Origin: Rhyacophila brunnea
Taxonomy: Eukaryota; Arthropoda; Insecta; Trichoptera; Rhyacophilidae
DNA: 64,000 nt
Direction: 5' to 3'
Assembly: GCA_022495005.1 (NCBI GenBank)
Contig: JAGYXB010001964.1
Location: 496,001-560,000 of the forward strand
Shown here: piece by piece, positions 47,701 through 59,847 of the stretch
How the letters are laid out: each line of letters begins with the position of its first letter
Numbering within the stretch: position 1 is the stretch's first letter
The notes under the pieces: model-generated
Told to the model about the DNA's origin: nothing
Databases searched by the model: none
Seen by the model: the letters and a program-made list of their open reading frames with translations, nothing else
Position numbers and translations under genes: made by a program

Positions 47701-50700
47701 AATCCGTACGGCTAAAACCGTATACTGTGAAAGGAGGGTAACTAATCACACTGAACATAGAAAATGGCTGCCAAATTAAGTGAATAATATTTGTTAAGTT
47801 GACCAACATAACCATGCTTCACGTGCTTGTTAAATAATTTCAAATATCATAACAGAAATAACGTATAAGGCTCCTTCTATTTATGGTCTAAATTCTTTAG
47901 TAAAAACCCATCACCTCTATCGGAATATACTTACTTAATTAAATGGCAATGAATGACTCTGGTTTTGAAATCTTCTCTTCGCAGCGCCGTCTTCTGGCGA
48001 AGGTTGGCAACTAAATTACGGTACACCTCATACAAGGCCTATTGTATCAGATCAATGCTTTAAAAATTGAGAATCTGTTTCTAGCTACGCTTCAGTAGCC
48101 TTTTACCATTCGCTACTCGATAAGATGCAGTAAATTATATATCCCACTGCAGAAAATGCAGTTTTTTTGCCTTTGATGAAAGCTTCAGATGAAAAATGTC
48201 CTAAAAAATCAAGATATATGCATCTAAATGCCGCAAGTAGTCCCTCTTGCTACCGACCTTTCACCAGGCCGAATCTGAAAAACAGAAGTACATAACAACA
48301 ACAAGATAATCATGCGAAAATGCCGTCGTGTTTTCGTTCCGGGGGCTATGAAACCGTGTCCCGAGCCCCCTCATTCTGTATACTAAATAGTGAATAACTT
48401 TGTAAATAAAATTCTTTGCCGAAATAAAAAATATATATGGTATTTCCTGTTTTTGTTTATAATACACTTGCCCCTTTACATTGAAATCTTGTTTGTGTTT
48501 GAGGGAAAGTAACTTTGTCCCTACAAAAATTGTTTACATTACTTAGTTACACCTGGTTTATGGTCAGTTAAGTTGTGATTATATTGAGATGCACGTTGTG
48601 TACTGTCACTCTGTCACGGGGACAAATTTAGTAAATTACTTGCGATATTATATCCATAGATAATATTTTGAATAGAACCCAACCTGCAGACCATAGATAA
48701 TAGACAACATTCTTATAGAAAATACATAGTGCCAACCGCTAAAACCTAGAAATATGTGATTTTGACATGAATTGAAAAAGTGTAGGCATGTAGAAAATGA
48801 TAAAAAAACGTTCAAAAAGTCATGCAGGTGTCAATGTAGTGCGGTACAACGTGAGGTGACCTCATTGTTGTTCTGGTGAATTCGGCAGATTTTGCTAACT
48901 GATAACATTTTTAATACCAAGACATTACATGCTTTTATCCCGTAGCGGCAGTTTACTGTGACGTCACGTGATAGTATGCGACATGCATCTCAATATAATC
49001 ACAACTTTATTTACATTTAAGCTTAATCCTTTCATGATAATCACTGTTTACTCGGTGGTAATTAATGATTTTCTAATATTGTATGTAGGTTTGCAGCCTA
49101 ATTATAATACTCTTCAATTGTTCAATTGATTGTTTCAGAAATGTAAAAAACCGAATACTTATCTCTGCCAGCAATGCAAAATAACATTCAAAGGTCGAAC
49201 ACTCTATAGAGAACATGGGGAAATCTGCAAACGGTTCGATAGTTATCCAGGTATGACATTGCACATAGAGTTGGGTTTCGGGAATTCTCGAGAATTGAAA
49301 TTTTTAACATTTCGGGAAATCCTGGATCTCGAGAATCTTTTCTCGGGATTCGGGATTTCTATATTATTAAATATTAATTGAAAAAACGATTTTCTATATG
49401 AAAAAAGTGGATAGAAAACACAAAACGTTCAAAGACTGATCGGGGCATTTAACACATTAAGCCAACGTCGACTCAAAATGAGTGTGATTTTTGCAACATC
49501 AGGGAATTTCGTGTCTCAAAAGCGTACGCGATTGACAGTCTGTGTTTTTTGAAATACTATTTTAATAAGTAGTGTTTTGAATTATTTTTGTTTTCCTACT
49601 TCTGTTTTGTTTGTCTTCTTACATAAATAAAAAAAATCATATTTTTTTGGAATTTGTCTGTTTTTACACTGATTTTAGGATTTTTTTTTTAATTTCCCCG
49701 ATATCTCGAGAATTCTTTTCTGAAAATCCCGATTCTCGAGAATTCAAAATTTCATCATTTCGGGAAATCCCGAATCTCGAGATTGAGATTTTCTCGGTAA
49801 ATACCCAACTCTAATTGCACATTGCCTAAAATATTACAATAATAATAATTATAAAATATAACTCAAGCCATTGTTTTAAAATTAATACCTCTGCTGTTAT
49901 TTATTACTTACAGCACCTGTACACGTACGTCGATTTACTGGCACCAATAGTGTGTAAATTCAAGTATCGTGATAATAACTGTTTACACGTGACTGTCTCG
50001 CCAATCTCATTCTTCATGCGTAAGCGAAACACGTATCATTTTATGGTTCTATTCGACTGGTTGTGAAAAATGTATAATCAAACATGCTCTGCATGGTGTA
50101 GTTCATTTTTTTCTGACAGATTCTCCACTATCATTGTACTGCATAGGCGTTGATATCTCATAAGTTCAGATAAGATTCAGAAACTGCTGGGCTTTTTTAA
50201 ACCATGCATGCAATCTTGCAATTTGCACGATAATACCTGTTTATACGTGCATTTCCTTGTTTTGGCCGCGCTAATACATAAGCAGTAAATTCGCGTGTGT
50301 AAACGGGGTATTATGTTAGTATTCTTTACAATAGATATATTTCTGGTTTGAGTTCTTTTCTTGCGAGAAAATGCTGATCAAACTAGACCACAACGGTTAG
50401 CAACGATCTAAGCTTAGTTCACACTCTTAAACTGCATCCAAAGAACTGTTTTGAGTGTTTGTTTTCATCGGCTCCATAATCTGATATAATTCTCGGCCAT
50501 CTCACAAAGAAGTTGTAATATGCATGCTTCTTTGGTTGTATTACCTAGGTTTTTTTAAATTTACGAATAGAACCGGAATCAACATTGAATTTGTTGAATC
50601 AACATTGAATTGAATTTTCTATAGTAGTGTATGATAATTTTTTAGATCCAGTTTGGTGCAAAGAGTGTTCAATGATGTTCAGAGATCGGTACACGTATAA

Positions 50701-53700
50701 ACGCCACTGCATCAGAAAAAAACACACGATAACCAATCAAGACACGACTGTTGAGAAACCCTTTGTCTGTGAAAAGTGCGGCACAGCATTCGCAAATTGT
50801 TACGGACTCTCAACACACTGCACCAGAATGCATCAACAAAAAGGTAAACAAGCAAACAATATGTAGAGACATTGTTCTTTTGTCTCTACATATTGTCTGC
50901 TCCTCAGTTAGAGCATATTGATACCGACAGTTTCTAGTTACTTTTTATAAAAATGACAGTCCTTCTTGGATCTGGTCCTTGGATCCGTCTAATCCTCGGC
51001 TCCTCTATCATTCTGAAATTTTTAGCGATCGTTTTTTCCTGCGATCAGTGCCCGTACACGACCACGAGGATGACGAATCTTGCGAGGCACAAAAACTGCC
51101 GGCATGGCGGTGAAATCAAAAAGTATGTCTGCGATCAATGCCCTGCCACTTTGAGTTCGTCTACACATCTCCGGACACATTGTGAGACTGTTCATTCCGA
51201 GGTGAGTGAAGTTGCATTTATATTATTATCAGTAATGTATTCTTAATTTTTGTATCTCTCGCTGTTTGTGATTCCCTTCCAAAGTCCTAGTTATGTTTGT
51301 CGCAACGATCCCTACATTCCGCCGTCTGTATAGCTGAAGTATCGAGATACCCATAGCGTCCTTGACTCGGTCGGACAATAGTGTAGGCGGCCTCTCCCTA
51401 TTCCGTGTAGACCATGGGTGGCCAACCTTTTCAGCAGCCGGGCCAGATTCTAAAAATGAGATTTCCTCCCGGGCCGCACAACCAATTGTTTTTTATACAA
51501 AACAAAAACGAAATATATATTAATAAAATAAAACAAAAATGAGAATCAAACATATTTATTAGATTAGACTTTTTTTAAATACAATTTGAACAAAATAATA
51601 TAAAAATAATAAATTTTAGTGAGAAGTTTGATTTTGTGTGGCAGAACTAAGTGCATCAATATCGATATTGAGTGAGGTTGTTCCTACATGCAAACAGTTT
51701 TCCAAATGCACATCAGTGATTCGTGTTCTCACTCGGGATTTGATATGCTTCATCCGACTAAAAAGCTGTTCACACGTATAAGACAGTGTTTCCAAATAGC
51801 GAAATCATCATTAGAGCATGTTTGTAAAATGCAGGATATTTCTCCTTGTCCAAATATGTTTTGTAAAACTCCTCCAAACCAACCTGATGGAGTTTCACCT
51901 TTAACTGTTCATCGCAACACATTTCACTATGTTCCATTTGTAAATGTCCCGGTAATAAATTCACGTCTACGGAGAATAGCGTTACAAATGCAGCAAAAAG
52001 CACACAGTGCTTTTTAAAATCTTGAGCCAATATCGAATCTCAATTTATGAAATTAGCACATCTAGCGGCAGCATTATTTGATATTATTTTTATTTTCTCA
52101 CTGCTCCACGGGCCACAAATTGACACCCAGTGGGCCGCATGTGGCCCGCGGGTTGGCCACCCATGGTGTATACCCTCAATGTTTGACACAATATAATATG
52201 ATTAATTACATGTTATTTATGTATTAGGTTAAAAATTTTCCATGCGATATATGTTGGAAGCCGTTCAAAGTGCAGACCCAACTAAATCGCCATAGGCTGA
52301 CACACTCTGCTGTCATGCCACACAAATGCCCACACTGTCCCAAGAGTTTCCTCAGAGCCGGCATATTGCAACGTCACATCCACTCAAAACACGATGAGCA
52401 TATTCCAAAGGATCACTTAGCAATATCGGGTAAGTTCAATATGGTCTACATCAGTGTTCTGTAACCTTTTCAGTATCGTGGGCCCCTTACAACGTGTATG
52501 AAGTTTCGCGGACCCTCCGTGATAAAAATGTGTTATTAAATTATTAAAATTTATTAATATATAATAAAGGAATGTAAATTATTCACACATGATTGTCCAA
52601 AAAACTCATTCAAAATGCACACATCCACCATACAAGGCTTAATTAAATCTTTTGCAATTGTAAACATTTTTAGTCTTCGCTATATGCATCGCTACCAAAA
52701 TTGATGATTTCACAATAATTGAGGTATTAGATACAATACGTGGAACATGCAATACTGTTTTTTGTGCGTTCAATGCTCTTAATTGTCTTTCAAAATAATC
52801 AATATCTTTTTAATGTTTCGATGCTTTGATTCCAAATGACGAATTAATTTTACAGGCTTTAATGAATCGTCCGCTGAAACTTCACAAATTACACATTGGG
52901 GTCTTTGAATTTCATCGATTGTAACATAAGAAAACTAGTATTGAATATAATTTGAATCATATTTTCGTACTTTACATTATTTAGACACATTTATAATAAA
53001 ATTGTAGTCTTATTGGCAACTCTTTTTAACACACGGCTTGATTCTTCCATTGTTTGACAATCTTCATTTATAATATTAATACTATCGATCGAAGGTGCTT
53101 GATGGAATTTGAATTTAGATTCTAATGGATTTAAGTTTTGTACTATTCCATTTGAGTCGTTTTTTTCGACCCGGTTTTCGGCATCTTCAGGCACTATGTG
53201 CACTCACCAGTCCCGTCCGCATTGAAGTAGATTGATTTCATCCCTTTGAAAATCATGAGTCAGGCTTTAGAATAATAATTAATTATTCTTATATATTAAT
53301 TATTATAGAATAGCAATCAATATTGATTGCAATTTGGAACCAATTTCTTTGTATATGTATGACTTAATAAATATTTATTTTAACTATTTGTTTTCTACAT
53401 TTGCATAAATTGACTAGGCGACTCACGAACCCCCAAGCAAAGCCTGTGGACCCCCACCGGCTGCGAAATATTGGTCTACATGACATCTGTCTTGAATTAT
53501 TACGAAAAGATTTTTTTTATAATACCATTACTTTGACATTCTTACCATGTGAATTAAACTCAGTGACAGACATTGGGTTGTCAACCCATGGATCAAAAGG
53601 CACATATTCTAACATCTACCCAATGATGGATATAAACAACTGGTTTCTTATATTAATAATGCTTAATCGTTTCTTTTCCAGTTATGAAATTCAATAAAAA

Positions 53701-54226
53701 CAGCAGAAAGAAACCCAGTTGTGCCAATAAAACAATGGAACACCCGCTAGAGGTCAACGCAGAAGTTCCAACCATGCACCGACCAAAAGATCAGATCTTC
53801 TCATTGATCGACGTACAATCGGGCGAGTTGGTCACTCTGTCCGTCACGGAGATGTCCAATAACGCAGTGATCAATATGAGTGACGGTGATTTATTGAATG
53901 GGATTCATATGCCCGACTTATGGACCAATCCCACAGGTCTTTTCTCTCTGGATCCCATGATGCAGGACACTGAAACTTCTGCCTACGGTATGCTGGCGGA
54001 CGGTGGACCGCAAATCTCCCAAGATCTACTGAAGACACTCCATGGCCAACTGTCCAAGGACGCGATGGGTCATTACATGCCGCAGTACTTAGAGATTGAT
54101 GAAAGCCACAAGGATATGACTGACAACTGTTTGATGACAGAGGATTACGGTATGAAACCGAATATCCTTACTCAGTCCATTCTCACTTCGGATAATATGA
54201 TTATTACCATGCCAAATCCACAATGA
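41772..54226 (+). CDS. multi-C2H2 zinc-finger protein, 12 fingers, 772 aa, nine exons
   Basis: Coding exons are 41772-41813, 41920-42749, 44110-44236, 46911-46997, 49139-49250, 50646-50843, 51026-51201, 52228-52429 and 53682-54226. All have GT/AG borders and phases that join to 773 codons including TGA. The N-terminal 200 residues are helical then polar and acidic and contain no recognisable ZAD domain. Twelve fingers follow at about 204-224, 231-253, 285-306, 315-335, 340-360, 372-392, 404-426, 441-462, 471-492, 501-522, 530-550 and 558-579. Fingers 2, 3 and 6 end in Cys, so they are C2HC. Finger 3 is split by an intron, and the Cys-Cys and His-His pairs of finger 4 fall in exons 3 and 4. 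The 180-residue C-terminus is acidic and Met-rich with no fingers, a plausible transactivation or partner-binding region. It is likely a nuclear DNA-binding regulator; target and orthologue are unknown. An AATAAA lies at 54244. The least certain border is the exon 7 acceptor, chosen because it keeps phase. Confidence 0.9.
43382..43996. repeat. hAT-like MITE family B interrupted by a SINE
   Basis: The right end CCACCCTTCGCCACTG and interior blocks match 22044-22475; the left end is eroded (CAGTTAGCCTAGGCTGTGG). The SINE at 43514-43739 splits it. In zinc-finger gene intron 2. Confidence 0.75.
43514..43739 (-). repeat. tRNA-derived SINE (second family), minus strand
   Basis: Reverse copy of 16255-16485, with box B as GGTTTCGAACC at 43695-43705 (plus strand). 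Flanking AAACCAT on both sides is a likely target duplication inside the host MITE. Confidence 0.75.
45037..45270 (-). repeat. unclassified repeat family E
   Basis: Reverse match to sequences on both sides of the hAT remnant in globin intron 2 (about 20500-20640 and 21217-21295), including TTAGTATTTCATAATTATTC and the GATAGGCCGCAGATTTTTAA block. Confidence 0.55.
45893..46428. mobile_element. PIF/Harbinger-like MITE, TSD TAA
   Basis: Ends GGCCATCCTCCCATGGCGCA and TGCGCCGTGGGAGGATGGCC with TAA at 45890-45892 and 46429-46431. Non-coding interior. In zinc-finger gene intron 3. Confidence 0.85.
47443..47738. mobile_element. PIF/Harbinger-like MITE, 296 bp, TSD TAA
   Basis: Ends CGCTCCTTTCACATTATTC and GTATACTGTGAAAGGAGGG; inner arms TTTTGACCGTACGGC and GCCGTACGG; TAA at 47440-47442 and 47739-47741. 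Confidence 0.85.
48571..49006. mobile_element. PIF/Harbinger-like MITE, TSD TTA
   Basis: Ends AGTTGTGATTATATTGAGAT and ATCTCAATATAATCACAACT with TTA at 48568-48570 and 49007-49009. Internal sequence related to 37978-38630 and 59848-60425. In zinc-finger gene intron 4. Confidence 0.85.
49266..49813. mobile_element. hAT-derived non-autonomous element, TSD ATTGCACA
   Basis: Ends TAGAGTTGGGT and ACCCAACTCTA with a perfect 8-bp duplication ATTGCACA at 49258-49265 and 49814-49821. Close relative of 14807-15434, including the hAT C-terminal remnant near 49477-49560. The left duplication starts 7 bases after the exon 5 splice donor of the zinc-finger gene. Confidence 0.92.
51413..52165 (-). mobile_element. 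hAT remnant, GTF2IRD2-like transposase end
   Basis: Ends CATGGGTGGCCAACC and GGTTGGCCACCCATG; flanking octamers GTGTAGAC and GTGTATAC (one mismatch). The minus strand encodes LEEFYKTYLDKEKYPAFYKH and, after a frameshift, CEQLFSRMKHIKSRVRTRIT, the hAT dimerisation region. In zinc-finger gene intron 7. Confidence 0.9.
52452..53473 (-). mobile_element. ZBED-type hAT remnant with BED finger, TSD GTCTACAT
   Basis: Perfect 8-bp duplication GTCTACAT at 52444-52451 and 53474-53481; left end CAGTGTTCTGTAACC, right end eroded. The minus strand near 52800-52960 reads YIQY, then FSYVTIDEIQRPQCVICEV, VKLIRHLESKH and FERQLRALNA. This is the conserved N-terminal BED zinc finger of ZBED5/SCAND3-like hAT transposases. 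The catalytic core is deleted. The left duplication begins 14 bases after the exon 8 splice donor. Confidence 0.88.
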
Positions 54227-54243
54227 GCGCTTCATATCAGTTC

Positions 54244-54249
54244 AATAAA
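54244..54249 (+). promoter_or_regulatory. zinc-finger gene poly(A) signal
   Basis: AATAAA 18 bases after the TGA stop; another AATAAA lies near 54707 and could serve a longer 3' UTR. Confidence 0.55.
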
Positions 54250-56032
54250 CGATAACTAATATAAAAGTGCTAGGACAGTCACATTCATGGAACATGCAAT
54301 TTTATTTCATTATCAGTATTTTACTGATAAACATAAAAAAGATAACATGGACGTTTATTTTCCCAGATACGGGAAAGATCCCATAACTCACAGCTTCCTT
54401 GATGGTCGCTTGACCGACTCAGCCACTGTGAGTGCTATAAAAAGTGCGTGAGATAAACGTTCAAACCAAACTATATTTTCCTTTTACTGTTAATTTTTTA
54501 TACCTGGTATGTATTATTTTAATTGTATATTTTTAAATTACTCAAATTGTAGTTATTTGTACATATATTAATATATTTTATTAATGATTTTTCATTTTTT
54601 GTGTTCTATCTTTGGTCTATCTTGTAAAATTCATAAATCCTATTTTGGTCCAAAATTTGATTTTTATTGAAAGCCTGTTATCAAATATCGACCTTTATGT
54701 CTTACAATAAAATTGTATCATTAATACAATGATACACACAAGAAAACGTTGTTGAATCCACATAAGAAATTAATTTTGTCATTAAAAACCAAACTTAAAT
54801 AGTAATTACATTTAACGATTCAGGTACCAATTGGATTGTCTAAACGCCTGTGATTAGTTCATAACATACATTTTTTATTTTTATTTTATTTCCTGGTAAA
54901 TAAGTAAACAAAAGAAATATTTTTTTCTAAACAGTCTTACCTCAATTTCATACTTCGAATGTCATCGCAAACTATTGAAGATTATATTTGGACAACAACT
55001 TGCCGATTGTATTTACTGTTAATTAATTTTTTGTTTCACATTATTATTATCTGTTCAAATAACGTCTGGAAACAGTTTCGGCCATTTTCTCCAATCTTCC
55101 AAGGCAATTGTGAGCTCGTCATCGAATTGATTCCGCCAATAGAAAGAAAAGAAATATTTCACTCATGACTCAAAAAGAATGGTAAATTTGCCAGTTGGAC
55201 CAGGCGGTCAGTGTAAGTCTTCAAAACAGGCTCGTGTGATTTAGCTATTGTGTACGCTCCCAAATCATGATATTGTTGTAAAATGAAACACATTTTGAGA
55301 CCGATTCCATAATATATTTTCATATAACTCCTTGACAATAAAGTATTAAAAAATCGGAAGATCGTAGAATCACAATAAATAAATAAAATTAATTATCCAC
55401 ATAGCAAAATTACACTTATATTACACAATACTCGTCTGGTTACGTCTTACTATTTAAATGCATTTACAAAATGTAATATAAAAAAAAATATATTGAAAAT
55501 ACAATATTCTCCCTTCGCCAAACACAAAATTCTTTAATAACTTAATACAGAAATTCACAGTACAAACATATATTTTTCAATGAAGAATATTCGAGTATAA
55601 AATAATTTAATTTGGATAGTACAAACCTATATCTCCCATAAATGCAAGAGGAAAGAATATCATAATGCTATAAAGAATCATTCGATTAGAACGGAGAAGA
55701 GATCACAATAAGTAGTTATACCTACTAATTTCAGCAAACAATACTGACAATTATATTGTGTACAATTAATATTCTCAGATGTTACAATAACTATGGAAAA
55801 ATTGTTCTGCGTTGTCCATTTGAAGGTCAAACGACAAATGCAACAAAATTAGGTATCTACAGTTGACTCGATTTACCAGCATCGTGTTAACTGTGATGAA
55901 AAAAAATATTTATCATAATTAAACAGTGGCTGCTCTATCACCATAATGCACTGGGCTCCTAATAATTTTAATCACAATTGGTATTCATAACTTATCAGTC
56001 ACTAAATGAAACCGGTGAACGCTCACTAGCTC
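54250..56032. other. AT-rich intergenic stretch
   Basis: Possible distal 3' UTR of the zinc-finger gene at its left end. Otherwise no gene, RNA gene or clear repeat. Confidence 0.4.
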
Positions 56033-56292
56033 ATATCGTCGTTGAAACTAGAAAATTGTGTAACTCCAAAAACACTACTTTAGAGGAGAGACAAAAAACA
56101 TTATGGTTTCCTATACAAATGTATGGTTTTGGAGTGAAATCATCCATGATTTAACAATGATACAATTTTTCTGGAATTACAAAATTTGCAAGACGGATAG
56201 ATATTATCAACGGCCACTAGATGGCATTCAAAGTCAATTTTCGATTAAAACGGAGTTACACAATTTTCTAGTTTCAACGACGATATGCTATA
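56033..56292. repeat. inverted-repeat MITE
   Basis: Arms ATATCGTCGTTGAAACTAGA and its complement near 56262-56284 extend through an AAATTGTGTAACTCC block. The interior carries an unrelated AT-rich segment. Target duplication possibly TA. Confidence 0.7.
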
Positions 56293-56767
56293 TTTTAAAT
56301 GTTAAAAAAAGAAAAAACAAAACTTTAACGCCAATTAGTTTCCTCAATTTCGTGAAAACAACATGATCTATCTATAAATCCTAGGTGTATTTAATTTCGT
56401 TTATCGTAATTTACAATTTTTTTATATATTAATTTGATTGATAAACCATTGTCGAATTGGATTAAGGCAATAATATAAGAATTAATTATTATGCATACAA
56501 AATTCAAATAAATAAATAAATCATTAACCAGTAAGATACATGATCAATTAGATTAAAATAATTTCCTATCCCGGACAAATTCCGGTGGTTATTCATCCTA
56601 TAAAGATTGTAGTGAATTTTGATTTAAATTATAAATCAGGCAAGATTTTGTGTATTTTGAATTTAAAAAATGACTAGAAATGAAAAGAGAAAAACATGAA
56701 TTATGTAGACACCATTCACATCATAGTTGATGAAACTTCACTTTGGTCTACCAAAATCTAAAGCCTA

Positions 56768-56851
56768 GTACCCACGCACGTTCTTACTCGACGGTAGAGA
56801 CGGTGTTGAAATTAGCGTAAAACCATCGAGCAAGAACGTGCGTGTGTACTT
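56768..56851. repeat. 84-bp near-perfect hairpin
   Basis: AGTACCCACGCACGTTCTTA pairs with AAGAACGTGCGTGTGTACT across a loop of about 35 bases; the stem continues into CTCGACGG/CCATCGAG. Confidence 0.6.
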
Positions 56852-57788
56852 ACTATAAGAAACAAAAGTCACTTATAAAGTTAGTAATAGTTTCAAGGAA
56901 ACTTAGCATGACTTTCAAACTACAGAAAAACACTCCATCAGATCTATTGCAACGTAACTCCGAAATCTTTAAAAATAGTGCTACAAGTACTATGATGCAT
57001 TCCAAGAGTTAACTATCTCGAGGTATGAAATGCACAAAAATATCATTTGGCCGCAGTAGACCTACAATTTACTTTAATTAGACATTGAAGTTAATAGCCC
57101 ACCAAACCACACCCGGTTTTAATCAGGCGTATCATGGAACCCTATGTTTGATGTGGAGCATCAGTACTTTTTTTATGACTGGGAATGTCTCATATGTCGG
57201 GAGACATGCACTCAAGTGTGCTTTGACTGAATTTACATGACTTTGAGTTAAAAAGTGCCCAATATAGAGGATCACGAAGCAGCAAAATTAAAACTTAACA
57301 ACTATAGCTTCAGATGCAGCTTGGAAAACTTGTAATACTCACATTGCGACACCTCAAGTTATAGTTGTCGCCTTATAAGTCTTTATTATATAAGTCAAAT
57401 TTTGTAGAAATTGAAACTGACAGGAGAATTCATGTGACTTCACACAAAGCAGGCACGACTCCCCACGAATGCTTAAATATGACTACCAACAAAAAATGTC
57501 ATGCCACTAATTACTTTGGATAATCGATTTGCAAACAGAATACATCCGAACATATTGGGTTTAACCGGATCCTGAAATACAACGAAACGGTGTTAAGCTG
57601 GCACGTAGTTGGAATAGATTCTCTGGCGAGTTTTAAGCTGAGCAGTGCTAGCCTTGAATTGAAATCTAATGTAACCGACTGCTTTAGTCTTGTTAATAAT
57701 TTAAAGGTATCATAAATAAAAAGCTTTCAAATCAAGTCCTTAAATTTGTAGAAAGTTTTCAAAAATAATCAAATAGGCTTAGTACGTA
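56852..57788. other. intergenic, no gene seen
   Basis: No coding or repeat signal recognised. Confidence 0.4.
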
Positions 57789-58228
57789 CAGTAAAACCTC
57801 GTTAGTAAGAACACTGAAAATTAGAAATTCGCTGTAATTCGAAATTTTCCCGAAAAAAAAGTCCCTTGAACATTATTTTCATATAAAACCATACTTTTAA
57901 TTCAAAATGATTTCAGAGTCCCTGGCATATAAAAATATTCAATAAATCGTAATAAAGTACACTATTTCATAAGCCAGTCATTGAAAATTATGACAGACTT
58001 TTCTTAAAACATCAAAAATTACTTATTTTATGATGGTAATAAAAATAATCCTAATATTTTATGACCCAATTCGGTAGGCACATCTATGATCAGAAACAAA
58101 ATTAATGAAAATCAAAAAAAAAAATTTTTTAAATTTTAATATTTTCCCCCCATACATTTCGTAATTCGTAATTCGAATTTTTTTTCGATTTTCGGTCCCA
58201 TGGAATTCGTATTAACGAGGTTTTACTG
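57789..58228. mobile_element. pogo/Tc1-like MITE, uninterrupted copy
   Basis: 440 bases, ends CAGTAAAACCTCGTTAGTAAG and TTAACGAGGTTTTACTG, TA on both sides (57787-57788, 58229-58230). It carries the intact target sequence (TTTTCTTAAAACATCAAAAA) that the hAT at 33104 entered in the other copy. Confidence 0.88.
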
Positions 58229-59051
58229 TAATACTTTTCGAAAGTTTTAGTAAACCACTTCAGGAAATGAAGTCTAGATAAATGAACATCGATACAGTAC
58301 AGACCGCAGTCAATATAATTTACAATGGAAAACACCACAAAATGCTTCTTCTTAACGATACACTGACAAAACTCCCTTAATAAGCAGCAGTGTCCAATAT
58401 TTTTGGTTCGACTGTCCTAAAGCACTTTATTAAATTAAAACTTGTTTGTAATTATCAGTAAACATTTAAATCCTTCCAATGAAAATCGTTATATATGTAA
58501 ATAAAAAAATCTTTTTAAAATACACAAGTTTTCAAACAAAATCGTTCATAAAAAATTATAGATTTTTCGATTACCTGTAAAAGTCCATTGCGAACATCTA
58601 AACGGGCAGTATTTTAAAACATCTTCAAAAAAAGAGTTGCCCTGTGGATGCCGTTTGGAACAAAATCTGTGAAACATTTGTGCGATCATAAATCATGACA
58701 CACGGTTTAATTTTAAACTCCGTTACCTTTCCCTGATGATTACTGATATTGACAAATGTACACAACATAATTATTCAATGCTAAAATATGAAAAGGAATG
58801 TTACAATGAATGGCGGTGCAGTGAACAAAGAGCGGAAGAGCCCCACCATATACTGCAAAAGACACGCATCAAAGGTGGTCGATTGCTCCACCCTGTGAAT
58901 TTGACACCACAACATCATGGTAACTTTCAAATATTAATTTCTTTTAAGTACACTTATACCTTACTATACAGCTTTTCGTTATAATGACTTTTTTTATATC
59001 ATGATCCGATTTTGATTTAAGGACGGCAAAAAAATGGTAATACTTGGATAA
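58229..59051. other. AT-rich intergenic stretch
   Basis: An 82-codon plus-strand frame at 58736-58984 has no recognised domain. Nothing else seen. Confidence 0.35.
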
Positions 59052-59059
59052 GTCATGAC

Positions 59060-59780
59060 TAGGGATTCCAATCCCGGGATCCCGAGCTATTTTCGATACC
59101 TATGAATCCCGGGATTGATAAACATAATTTCGGGATTGATTTTTGTCTTGATTGATTGATTGATTGATCATTTTTTATGGAAAATAGAATAAAAGCGAAA
59201 ATATAACAGAATAAATACTTTTAATAAAAAATAACTACATAAGAAATAAACTGAGTTTGAATGAAGTTTGATTTATACCCATGTGTAGGTTGCCGATTCA
59301 TTTTATTTTTTCACATAAATTATTAAAAATGGAAAGATTGAAAAAAAACAATGCTTCGCACTTTTAACAAAGTAATTCCACCATGATATCATACGTTTTA
59401 CGGCAGTTTCATATTTGGCTGACTAATTAGATTTATGAAGCGGAAAGGCCATAAGTACGCCATGATTATTTTGCTTTACTATTTTAAATCTCGCTAATCC
59501 ATTCATTAAGTCTTTACTATCAGAAACAACAATCTCCAAATAAATTCACATTATTATTTACTTCATTAAACTTAACGTATACAATATTAAAAATAAATGT
59601 CTTAAATAGTATAAATTATACTAGATTTATTTTTGACCGATTTTATCAATGTTATTTGTAAATATAAAAATTTTATATTAATAATTGAAAACATGCCAAT
59701 CCCGGGACCAGTCCCGGGATCCTGGGATTGTCAAATTGTAATCCCGGGATCAGAATTTTGGCTCGGGATTGGATTCCCTA
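59060..59780. mobile_element. hAT-like element, TSD GTCATGAC
   Basis: Ends TAGGGATTCCAATCCCG and CGGGATTGGATTCCCTA, perfect 8-bp duplication GTCATGAC at 59052-59059 and 59781-59788. The ends are dense in ATCCCGGGAT palindromes. Interior AT-rich, no readable transposase. Partial relative at 30545-30706. Confidence 0.88.
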
Positions 59781-59847
59781 GTCATGACCACCTGCATCGT
59801 AAAATTCAACAAATTAAGACGTGACAAAAAATACTCAGCCGACAGTT

